NCBI RefSeq assembly: GCF_000025885.1 | Contig: NC_014011.1 | Coordinates: forward strand, 1,240,001-1,304,000 | Source of the DNA: Aminobacterium colombiense DSM 12261 | Lineage (GTDB): Bacteria > Synergistota > Synergistia > Synergistales > Aminobacteriaceae | Direction: 5' to 3' | DNA length: 64,000 nt | Shown: in pieces, positions 16,941 to 24,164 of the stretch | Layout: each line of letters opens with the position of its first letter | How positions within the stretch are numbered: the first letter of the stretch is position 1 | Program-made: the position numbers and the translations under genes | The notes under the pieces: generated by a model | Databases searched by the model: none | What the model was told of the DNA's origin: nothing | What the model saw: only the letters and a program-made list of their open reading frames with translations

Positions 16941-17249
16941 TTAATCGAAGTCGTATTGAGCCGCCTTTTCAGCAATTATAAACTTGCGATTTTGCATTCT
17001 CCGCTCCCATGCGATAAGGTCTTCTGCAAAATAAGGAAGAACCTCGAGCATGTAGTAGGAAATAGGGTTGGGAATGCCTAAAAAATCACCAAAAAGGAGT
17101 AGCATCAGATTATCATTTACATCAAAGGCTTCTTTTCGAACAACAGCCATTCTCTTGTCTACAAAAGTTCCGTGAGTAAAGGCTCTTGCCCAGAAAAGAG
17201 CTTTCGAAAGAAGTTTGTCATTCTTTTTTTCGTTCTCTTCACTAAACAT
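16941..17249 (-). CDS. Small unknown protein paired with the ArsA-like ATPase
   Basis: 102-residue soluble protein, helical and rich in hydrophobic patches (NLMLLLFGDFLGIPNP, ISYYMLEVLPYFAEDLIAWE). I do not recognise a named family. The ATG at 17249 has GGGGTG six bases upstream; a GTG three codons earlier is an alternative. It lies 16 bases upstream of the ATPase gene on the same strand, so a physical or functional partnership is the best guess. Confidence 0.65.
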   Translation of the reverse strand: MFSEENEKKNDKLLSKALFWARAFTHGTFVDKRMAVVRKEAFDVNDNLMLLLFGDFLGIPNPISYYMLEVLPYFAEDLIAWERRMQNRKFIIAEKAAQYDFD

Positions 17250-17292
17250 TATGGACACCCCGATAGAAAAGCTCTATTTCTTATATTACTAA

Positions 17293-17484
17293 CTACTTAT
17301 TTTTGTCTGAAGCGAGTACGCCACCTACAGCAAAGTCTGTTCTTTCCATTTCCATAAGAATGATTCGGACAGCATCTGCCGGCACTTCGATACTATTGCA
17401 AATAGCCTTGGTAACCTCATCCACAAGACGCCGTTTTTGCTCCAATGTTCTGCCTTCAAAAAGATGCACGTTAACGATTGGCAT
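17293..17484 (-). CDS. 4-oxalocrotonate tautomerase-family enzyme
   Basis: 63 codons. After removal of Met the N-terminus is Pro (PIVNVHLFEG), the catalytic base of this family. The rest matches the usual 62-residue beta-alpha-beta subunit, with an arginine near the usual position (DAVRIILMEM). These are homohexameric keto-enol tautomerases; the substrate is unknown. The ribosome site AAAGGAGG is present. It may be transcribed with the downstream ATPase pair. Confidence 0.88.
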   Translation of the reverse strand: MPIVNVHLFEGRTLEQKRRLVDEVTKAICNSIEVPADAVRIILMEMERTDFAVGGVLASDKNK

Positions 17485-17538
17485 AGTGTTTCCTCCTTTT
17501 TGAATATAAATTCAAAACTGTTATGTATTATACCTTTT

Positions 17539-18972
17539 TTAATGAGCCATAGCTTCTTGGGCAGCAAAAAGCAGCATAAGATAAGGATCTTCAACAGTAT
17601 TATGATAAGGAGAATGGACAAAATAATGAGAAAATAGTCCAGAAACAGTTTCCCTTCTGGTAATGATATCGATAAAACGTTCCGTTAAAAAGAGTGGTGA
17701 TTCTCCATCAATAACAACTTGGAACCCTATAATTTGTCCCTTTTTCAGTCCTTTTTCGTCAGATGCAGAAACAACAACTTTCCAGAGTCCTTCCTTTCCG
17801 TTCACCATAGCCTTTTCTCGAGTATGATAGGGCAATGTGATGGAAAAAACCTGGATACCCAACGTATTTGCCAATTCCTCTGTCCACCCCACACTTCCCC
17901 AATGAAGATCGAAAATGGCACTCAGACCCCAGACCGTTGCAGGCGGCAAAAACATTTCTTTTCCCATAATATTGGCAGAGGCGACAAGTCCCTGACGCAT
18001 AGCAAGAGTGCCAATAAGAGGCAAAATAGGACGTCCCGTAACAGCATCGCTGATTTGAGCAGCGTCGCCAACAACATATATATCGGGATGTGATGACTGC
18101 ATTTTTTCGTTGACTACTATCCCCCGCTCAATAGAGAGTTCTGCACTTCGAGCTAACTTAACGTTAGGACGAACACCTGTCGCAAAAACAACGCCGTCAG
18201 TCTTTATCTCCGTGCCATCTGAGAGCACAACCCTGTCTGATCTGACTTCTGTCAGCTGTATGTTTTTATAAATTGAGACTCCCCATTCAGAAAGACGTTC
18301 GCTGACCTTCCCTGCCATATCCATATCCATTGCCGCGATAAGATGAGGCAGAGCCTCTACTAAAGTAACGGCAAGTCCTCTATCGTGAAGAGCCTCCACA
18401 ACTTCAAGGCCTATGGCCCCACTGCCTACGACAACAGCCTGATCGCTCTTTTCCGCAAAGGCATCAAGTGCGCGGGCATCATCCGCACCACGCATAACGA
18501 AGATATTTTCAGCTAGTTTCTCTTTAGAAACGTATTCGCTCCCAACCATAATTTCTGTCAGATCTCGCATGTAACCTTCCTTATCTGATAAAAGCCCCTT
18601 TACGGAAGGAAGCCAGGGGACAGCCCCAGGCGCGAGCAGTACTTTTTCAAAATGAATTTCAAAGGGACCCTCTGTACTCGTTCCCCTCGCTATATGGTTC
18701 TCTGCGTCCAGTTCAGTTACGACACCACGAATAGCATCCTCGACAATCTCAGGAGGCAAACGGTCCGAGTTAGCCAAATCAACAACTTCTTCTTCAGGAC
18801 CACCTGGAATAAGTTTTCTTCCAACGCCATAAGGAAGAGAACAAATAACTGTAGGATCCTCGTTCATCACAATTGAGAGGCTCTTTTCACCCATGCGTCG
18901 AAGTGTCATATAAGAGAATCTTCCTCCAGGACCTCCTCCGATAATAAGCACTCTTTTTCTTAATGTTAACAT
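17539..18972 (-). CDS. FAD/NAD(P) disulfide reductase, CoA-disulfide-reductase/NADH-oxidase-like
   Basis: 477-residue flavoprotein. The N-terminal Rossmann motif VLIIGGGPGGRFS binds FAD. Cys in ICSLPYGVG matches the single redox cysteine of CoA-disulfide reductases and NADH oxidases. The NAD domain follows with VVVGSGAIGLEVVE, then FATGVRPN and IYVVGDAA for the flavin. The C-terminal dimerisation domain is intact. The start at 18972 follows GGAGG. Likely roles are thiol or CoA-disulfide reduction or oxygen detoxification; exact substrates cannot be told. Confidence 0.85.
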   Translation of the reverse strand: MLTLRKRVLIIGGGPGGRFSYMTLRRMGEKSLSIVMNEDPTVICSLPYGVGRKLIPGGPEEEVVDLANSDRLPPEIVEDAIRGVVTELDAENHIARGTSTEGPFEIHFEKVLLAPGAVPWLPSVKGLLSDKEGYMRDLTEIMVGSEYVSKEKLAENIFVMRGADDARALDAFAEKSDQAVVVGSGAIGLEVVEALHDRGLAVTLVEALPHLIAAMDMDMAGKVSERLSEWGVSIYKNIQLTEVRSDRVVLSDGTEIKTDGVVFATGVRPNVKLARSAELSIERGIVVNEKMQSSHPDIYVVGDAAQISDAVTGRPILPLIGTLAMRQGLVASANIMGKEMFLPPATVWGLSAIFDLHWGSVGWTEELANTLGIQVFSITLPYHTREKAMVNGKEGLWKVVVSASDEKGLKKGQIIGFQVVIDGESPLFLTERFIDIITRRETVSGLFSHYFVHSPYHNTVEDPYLMLLFAAQEAMAH

Positions 18973-19049
18973 TACTCCACCTCCACAATAATCAGACAAT
19001 TTAATATACCGATTCTAACATACCATGGTGGGGTATATCAAGAGGCTAC

Positions 19050-19075
19050 AAAAAAGCCCGGTCCAGAACCGGGCC
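19050..19075 (-). terminator. Terminator of the M18 aminopeptidase gene
   Basis: Minus strand GCCCGGTTCTGGACCGGGC followed by TTTTTT, just after the aminopeptidase stop codon. Confidence 0.85.
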
Positions 19076-19082
19076 ACTAGCT

Positions 19083-20513
19083 TTATTTCGACTGAAGAAA
19101 GGCTCTGTATCCTTTCCATGCCATGAACAAATCCACTTTGCTGATCAGTTCCCATGGAGCATGCATGGAAAGTACTGGAACGCCGCAGTCAATAACGTCG
19201 GCTCCCCTGTTTGCAAGAATGTAGGCAATGGTTCCACCGCCTCCTTCATCAACTTTTCCCAGCTCACCAGTTTGCCATACTACGTTGTTCTCATCGTAGA
19301 GGCCGCGTACAAAGGCCATAAATTCAGCACTGGCATCGTTGGATCCATATTTACCTCGACTGCCTGTGTATTTGAGTATGACCACGCCATTCCCCATGAG
19401 AGAGGAGTTTCGTTTGTCAAAGGGTTCCGGATACGTTGGGTCGAAAGCTCCATCAACATCGGCAGAAAGAACCTTGCTGTTGCTAAAGGCACGGCGAAGT
19501 AAAAGCTCTGAATAGTTCTCACTTCCCAAGGCTACCAGTTCAGCCACGGTGTTTTCATAAAAAACAGACTCCATCCCCGTGCTTCCCATACTGCCAATCT
19601 CTTCTTTATCAACAAAAAGAGCTGATGCTGTATAGAGAGGGTGTTCCACCTCAAGGATGGCGCGCAAAGAAGCGAAAGCACAGGATCGATCATCATGGCC
19701 ATACCCAAGAATGAGACCACGGTCAAGACCAGCGTCGCGAGCTTTCCCCGCAGGTACGATCTCTATTTCTGCTGATGTAAAATCTGCTTCATCAACCCCG
19801 TATTCCCTGGCAAGGATTTGCAAAACACCAAGTTTGACCTTTTCTTTAATATCGGCATCTTCTACCGGGATGTGGCCAATGATAACATTCAGATCCTCCC
19901 CCGAAATTCCGTCGCTCATTTTTTTCGATGCCTGGGATTTTCCCAAGTGCGGGAGAATGTCACTAATAACAAAGAGAGGATCATCTTCTTTTTCTCCTAT
20001 GTTGAGGTGGACAAGAGTCCCATCTTTTTTAGCAAAAACCCCATGTATCGCCAAAGGCAGCGTAGCCCACTGATATTTTTTTATTCCCCCGTAATAATGA
20101 GTCTTGAGCAAGGCCATTCCCGAATCTTCATAAAGGGGCTGAGGTTTCAGGTCAAGACGGGGAGAATCAATATGACTCCCCACGATGCGAAGGCCCTCTG
20201 ATAAGGGTTTTTCGCCTATAACGAACAAGGCTACCGCTTTGTTTCTGTTTACAGCCATCACTTTTATGCCAGGTTCTAATTGCCGGCCAGCTTTAATCAT
20301 TTCTTCAAGCTCCACAAAACCGGCAATACGTGCCATGGAAACGATTTGCTCCACACATTCCCGTTCAATTTTCCCGTTATCAAGAAAATGCTTATAGTCT
20401 TCAGCTAAGGCGAATACCTGTTTTTTCTCCTCTTCCTGAAGTTTTTCCCAGGCGCTGGAGAAAGAGTAAAAGCCTTTTTCACGATATTTTGCTTCTATAT
20501 CTCGATTGCTCAA
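19083..20513 (-). CDS. M18-family aminopeptidase
   Basis: 476-residue cytoplasmic dizinc aminopeptidase, similar to aspartyl aminopeptidases, releasing N-terminal (often acidic) residues from peptides. Metal and catalytic motifs are GSHIDSPRLDLKP, GYGHDDRSCAFA, DKEEIGSMGS and DVDGAFDPTYPEP. The length is typical. The gene fits a peptide-fermenting lifestyle. It lies 37 bases after the glycerate-kinase gene on the same strand. Confidence 0.92.
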   Translation of the reverse strand: MSNRDIEAKYREKGFYSFSSAWEKLQEEEKKQVFALAEDYKHFLDNGKIERECVEQIVSMARIAGFVELEEMIKAGRQLEPGIKVMAVNRNKAVALFVIGEKPLSEGLRIVGSHIDSPRLDLKPQPLYEDSGMALLKTHYYGGIKKYQWATLPLAIHGVFAKKDGTLVHLNIGEKEDDPLFVISDILPHLGKSQASKKMSDGISGEDLNVIIGHIPVEDADIKEKVKLGVLQILAREYGVDEADFTSAEIEIVPAGKARDAGLDRGLILGYGHDDRSCAFASLRAILEVEHPLYTASALFVDKEEIGSMGSTGMESVFYENTVAELVALGSENYSELLLRRAFSNSKVLSADVDGAFDPTYPEPFDKRNSSLMGNGVVILKYTGSRGKYGSNDASAEFMAFVRGLYDENNVVWQTGELGKVDEGGGGTIAYILANRGADVIDCGVPVLSMHAPWELISKVDLFMAWKGYRAFLQSK

Positions 20514-20550
20514 ATTTTAAGCCTCCTGCCTTAATAAATATTGTTATTTA

Positions 20551-21801
20551 TTATACATCTTTCACTAGCAGCACTGTGAGGTCGTTGACATTCGTGCCAG
20601 TAGGACCTGTTTTTACGAGTGCGTCCACTCTTTGAAGGGCATGGTATGCATCGTTATTCTCGAGAAGGGCAAGGGGGTCGAATCCACTCTGCCGTATTTC
20701 TTCTGCCGTTGTTCCATCCACGATCCCTCCTGCTGCGTCTGTAGGACCATCTGTACCATCAGAGCCTACTGAAACAAGCACGACACCAGCTATATTCTGC
20801 ATCTCAAGAGCAGCAGCAAGAGCTATTTCCTGGTTACGTCCGCCTTTCCCCTTTCCTTTCACGTGAACGACAGTTTCCCCCCCTAAAATAATGGCGCAAG
20901 GCGGTTGGAGGGGGCGGGAATGCTCTGATTCCTCCCTGGCTATTGAGGCTAAGAAAGCTCCCGCATCTTTAGCTTCACAACTAAGAGTTGTTGTGAGTAT
21001 CAGTGTCTTATACCCTAATTCTGTGGCTTTTTCAGCAGCCTTTTCACAAAGCGTTGTTACGCTTCCAGTGATAAAGGTTTCTACGTTATTGAGGTCTTTA
21101 GGGGTTTCTTCTTCAAGTACCCTTAAAAGTCTGGAAGGCATTGTGAGATTATATCGAACCAAAATATCCAGGGTTTCTCTGGAAGTTGTAACATCCGGGC
21201 AGGCTGGCCCGGAGGCGATACTATCAAGCCGGTCACCTAGCACATCGGAAAGCACGATAGTATATACTTTAGCAGGGTTTACCCATTGAGCGAACCTCCC
21301 ACCCTTTACAGCGGAAAGACGCTTTCGGATCATGTTTATTTCCACAATATTAGCCCCGCAGCGAAGCATCTGATCTGTAATATCAACAAAATCCTTGAGT
21401 GAAACCCCCTCTTTCGGTTTTTCAAAAAGGGCTGAACCGCCCCCTGATACTAAAAAAAGCACCTGATCGCGGGGTGAAAGATTTTCTGTTATTTCAAGGG
21501 CTTCAGAAGTGGCCTTGAGAGAGTTTTCATCTGGCAAAGGATGACCAGCTTCCCATATAGAAAGTTTTTTTATTGGCCCCTGGCTATGCTCATATTTCGT
21601 TATTACGACACCCTTCGCTACCTGATCACCTAAAACATCTACGGCAGCCCTTGCCATACGCCACGCGGCTTTGCCTATTGAAACGAGGATAACCCGCCCT
21701 TCACAAGGCTTTTTTCGCAGCTGCTCCTTTACAGCATGTTCTGGCAACACTGCGTCAATAGCGTGGTGAATAATATGCATGACATCACGGTGAAGAGACA
21801 T
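20551..21801 (-). CDS. Glycerate 2-kinase (MOFRL family)
   Basis: 416-residue GckA/TtuD-type kinase that phosphorylates D-glycerate to 2-phosphoglycerate. The N-terminal DUF4147 domain has VSGGGSALFEKP; the C-terminal MOFRL domain carries ILGGETVVHVKGKGKGGRNQ and DGTDGPTDAAGG. The start at 21801 has AGGAGG seven bases upstream. It precedes the M18 peptidase gene and follows a divergent-family regulator; serine or glycine degradation via glycerate is a plausible context (inference). Confidence 0.9.
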   Translation of the reverse strand: MSLHRDVMHIIHHAIDAVLPEHAVKEQLRKKPCEGRVILVSIGKAAWRMARAAVDVLGDQVAKGVVITKYEHSQGPIKKLSIWEAGHPLPDENSLKATSEALEITENLSPRDQVLFLVSGGGSALFEKPKEGVSLKDFVDITDQMLRCGANIVEINMIRKRLSAVKGGRFAQWVNPAKVYTIVLSDVLGDRLDSIASGPACPDVTTSRETLDILVRYNLTMPSRLLRVLEEETPKDLNNVETFITGSVTTLCEKAAEKATELGYKTLILTTTLSCEAKDAGAFLASIAREESEHSRPLQPPCAIILGGETVVHVKGKGKGGRNQEIALAAALEMQNIAGVVLVSVGSDGTDGPTDAAGGIVDGTTAEEIRQSGFDPLALLENNDAYHALQRVDALVKTGPTGTNVNDLTVLLVKDV

Positions 21802-21899
21802 AGCCAAACCTCCTGATGTGAGTTATTGCAGGGTGGGTTCACGTCATCATCATAGACAATTCTGATAAAGAGCCAAAGCTTCCTCATCAAACTAGAAAA

Positions 21900-22562
21900 C
21901 TATTTGCTTTTTCTTATCTCTCTTAAATATCCATATATAGTAAAACGGCTCTTCCCAAGTTCTTTGCACAATGTATCGACAGCTCTTTTCAACCTGAAAA
22001 AACCCTTTTCCTCAAGAGACTGGATGATCTCAAGTTTCTCTTGTTTGGTCGTATAGCGAAGTGGTCTTCCGCCACGCTGAGCCCTTGTCTCGTCAATCAT
22101 TTTTTTAAGCAGCGAGTCAGAAGTTGGCACAAGAGTCTCAACTGAAGCTCCGGATGAGGATGATAAAGGAACAATTCTAGTCAGTTCTTCAGAAAGGTTT
22201 TTCAGCATTCGTGCTCGAGTCATATCGTAATTTATACAAAACAAACCAACAACCTTATTTCTTTTGTCACGTATCAGCGTTACGCTCGAACGCATAGGGC
22301 GGCCGTCAGAGGCACTGGAAGGGTAATTCGCAATAAAATCCACATCTTTATATTCGTCATTTTCTCGCAAGCTGGTGCCAAACTCAGTAAGGGGAGATTG
22401 TTCTGTACGTCCCGTTAGTTCTCCATGAGCTATAGCTACTATTTTATGCTTTGGACCTGAAACATCATGAAGCACAATCTCGTAATCAATCCCCAAAGTC
22501 CGATCTAACATTTGTACAACTGGTATAAGTGGAAGCAACAGAGGATGGCACTTTTGTTTCAT
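21900..22562 (-). CDS. YheO/DauR-type transcriptional regulator
   Basis: 220-residue protein with an N-terminal YheO-like PAS domain (LGIDYEIVLHDVSGPKHKIV) and a C-terminal helix-turn-helix ending in KELGKSRFTIYGYLREI. Relatives such as DauR control amino-acid catabolism (D-arginine utilisation), so an amino-acid signal is plausible. The likely start is 22562. Upstream lies a hairpin with a T run, beginning at about the predicted transcription start, so 5' end structure may affect expression. Targets are unknown; the adjacent glycerate kinase and TSUP permease are candidates. Confidence 0.82.
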   Translation of the reverse strand: MKQKCHPLLLPLIPVVQMLDRTLGIDYEIVLHDVSGPKHKIVAIAHGELTGRTEQSPLTEFGTSLRENDEYKDVDFIANYPSSASDGRPMRSSVTLIRDKRNKVVGLFCINYDMTRARMLKNLSEELTRIVPLSSSSGASVETLVPTSDSLLKKMIDETRAQRGGRPLRYTTKQEKLEIIQSLEEKGFFRLKRAVDTLCKELGKSRFTIYGYLREIRKSK

Positions 22563-22596
22563 TACAGCACCCTGCCTTTCTGCGTACCTGCCCAAC

Positions 22597-22620
22597 AAAA
22601 AAGGGCGGAATTCTCCGCCC
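22597..22620 (-). terminator. Terminator or attenuator between permease and regulator genes
   Basis: Minus strand GGGCGGA, loop, TCCGCCC, then TTTTTT. It ends the TSUP permease transcript, but it also lies between an extended -10 (TGATACAAT, about 22625-22633) and the regulator, so it may act as a 5' leader hairpin. Confidence 0.6.
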
Positions 22621-22693
22621 CACATTGTATCATGGCATTCTTTTCTATTACACAAGACATCCAGGGATATTAACAACATTATGTAACGATCTC

Positions 22694-23581
22694 TCAGACC
22701 CTGCTTTCACAATAGTTTTTCCTTTTAAAAAATTCCTCATAGAGCATTGACGCGCCAGAATAAAGAACGACACCGGCAGCAATCCACTGAAGGACAGCAA
22801 GGTTCAAACTTTTAACAATAGATACAGCGGCGAGAACACCTGCAACACCGAAAATGCTTGAGAAAAGTGTGATTTTACGCCCGTATTGTCCTAGGCGAAT
22901 AAACTCCATAGCACCCATAGGAACAGAGAATGTACACGCCCCCATCATTATGGGAAATACTGCTGCCGGATTCACGCCAAGAGCATAAATTGTTGCCATC
23001 GTGGGGGCACAAGACCCGACTCCCACATTATTCAAAGCTCCAAACACAAAGAGGAGAACCCAAGCTATGCCAAGCTTAACTCCGGAAAGACCGGTAGCAT
23101 CTCCGCCTAAAGGAATTATATTGAACTTTCCAGCCAAAATTAACACAGAAGTTAAAACAAACCCTACTCCCATAAAAGTCCTGATTGTCTCTGCTGGAAA
23201 TTTTACTGCAAAACGAGGGCAGATATAAGCTCCAAGCATCTGGGCCACAATACATGAAATAAGTGTTACCGTATCCACTCGAATGGTAGAAATATAAGCG
23301 AGGGCCATTATCGCTACTGGAATGGCACATTGGGTATTTAATGTTCCGGGAAGTTTCGAATCGCTTGTAAGTTTTCTAGCCCGATACAAAATCGTGGAGA
23401 GGGCAAAATCAGAAATACCAAAAGTTGCAAGAAAAAACGTGATAGCCCCCCATAATGCCAGAAAAACATTGTTTCCCGGTTCTGCCCATGCATCTTTTTT
23501 GTGTTTCAAAAAATCTGCGGCAAACTTGAAAGCATAAAGACCATTCACAAGAGTAATTAATACGAGCAGCACTCCGACCAT
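22694..23581 (-). CDS. TSUP (TauE/SafE) family membrane permease
   Basis: 295 residues with about eight transmembrane helices in two repeats, of the TauE/SafE/TSUP family that moves sulfonates, sulfite, acetate-like or other anions. Family features include long N- and C-terminal helices and the glycine/asparagine-rich loop FGALNNVGVGSCAPTM in the second half. The start at 23581 follows GGAGG. The substrate cannot be assigned. It is monocistronic, or weakly coupled to the downstream regulator gene. Confidence 0.82.
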   Translation of the reverse strand: MVGVLLVLITLVNGLYAFKFAADFLKHKKDAWAEPGNNVFLALWGAITFFLATFGISDFALSTILYRARKLTSDSKLPGTLNTQCAIPVAIMALAYISTIRVDTVTLISCIVAQMLGAYICPRFAVKFPAETIRTFMGVGFVLTSVLILAGKFNIIPLGGDATGLSGVKLGIAWVLLFVFGALNNVGVGSCAPTMATIYALGVNPAAVFPIMMGACTFSVPMGAMEFIRLGQYGRKITLFSSIFGVAGVLAAVSIVKSLNLAVLQWIAAGVVLYSGASMLYEEFFKRKNYCESRV

Positions 23582-23739
23582 TTTGCCCTCCATTTTAAGT
23601 GATAGCACCGCCAATCACTGCGTTCGCAAGGCATCTTATATAAATTCAACATAATTGTCAATATAACACTTTTTTGCTTGTTAGCCATGACATGCTTTTA
23701 GATGCCTATTTCAACTTTTAAAAGGGAATTTTCAATGTG

Positions 23740-23748
23740 TGGTATAAT
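23740..23748 (+). promoter_or_regulatory. Extended -10 promoter element
   Basis: TGGTATAAT, a perfect TGN-TATAAT. No clear -35 is seen at the expected distance. The predicted start near 23755 lies about 22 bases before the terminator hairpin. Confidence 0.5.
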
Positions 23749-23776
23749 ATGAGCTGTATTCTAACCAGAAAAGTTT

Positions 23777-23816
23777 AAAAGGCCGTTCTGGAAAGTTGGA
23801 ACGGCCTTTTTTATTT
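23777..23816 (+). terminator. Intrinsic terminator close to a promoter
   Basis: AAAAGGCCGTTC, ten-base loop, GAACGGCCTTTT, then TTATTTT: a perfect 12-bp stem. It would end an RNA of about 55 nt, or attenuate the small gene downstream. Confidence 0.75.
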
Positions 23817-23914
23817 TGCGGCACTTCCCGCCATGCAGTCACGATGGTACCGAAACGTCATACCGCATGTGTCGCTTATATCGGAATTTGTAAGAAAGGT
23901 GAGGGTTTATTTTT

Positions 23915-24073
23915 ATGAGTAAGAAACTTGTTTACGTTAATGAAGTCCCCTTCTGGATAACCCCTGAGGGTCGTTTAGAAGCAGTCGAGCTTCACAACGG
24001 ACATGTTGTGGAACGAATTATGCTTCGTACTTCCCGTGGGCTTCAGGTTCTAAGAAGCACCGCTTCTATCTAG
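23915..24073 (+). CDS. Uncharacterised 52-residue basic protein
   Basis: A complete small ORF with a ribosome site upstream and a strong terminator downstream. The protein starts MSKKLVYVNEVPFW and ends RGLQVLRSTASI; it is charged, without membrane helix or Cys motif, with alternating strand-like segments. I do not recognise the family. It stands alone with its own promoter-terminator leader, so expression is probably regulated. Confidence 0.6.
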   Translation: MSKKLVYVNEVPFWITPEGRLEAVELHNGHVVERIMLRTSRGLQVLRSTASI

Positions 24074-24122
24074 GAACAACATGCTGATTTAGAGGGACAT
24101 CATTGTTTCTTTAAAAATACCC

Positions 24123-24160
24123 GCCGACAGACTTCCGATTTGGAGGTCTGTCGGCTTTAT
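24123..24160. terminator. Strong terminator, shared by convergent genes
   Basis: GCCGACAGACTTCC, loop GATTT, GGAGGTCTGTCGGC, then TTTATT: a 14-bp stem with one G-U pair, between the small plus-strand gene and the convergent GH65 gene. Confidence 0.8.
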
Positions 24161-24164
24161 TAAA

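Larger units (their letters stand above)
23582..23914. other. Intergenic region with a short leader upstream of a small gene
   Basis: 333 bases without a recognised long gene. On the plus strand it holds an extended -10 element at 23740-23748 and a strong terminator hairpin at 23777-23816, before the 52-residue gene at 23915. The remainder (23817-23914) contains weak inverted repeats, and a ribosome site (AAAGGTGAGG) just before the small gene. No known riboswitch was recognised. Confidence 0.5.
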
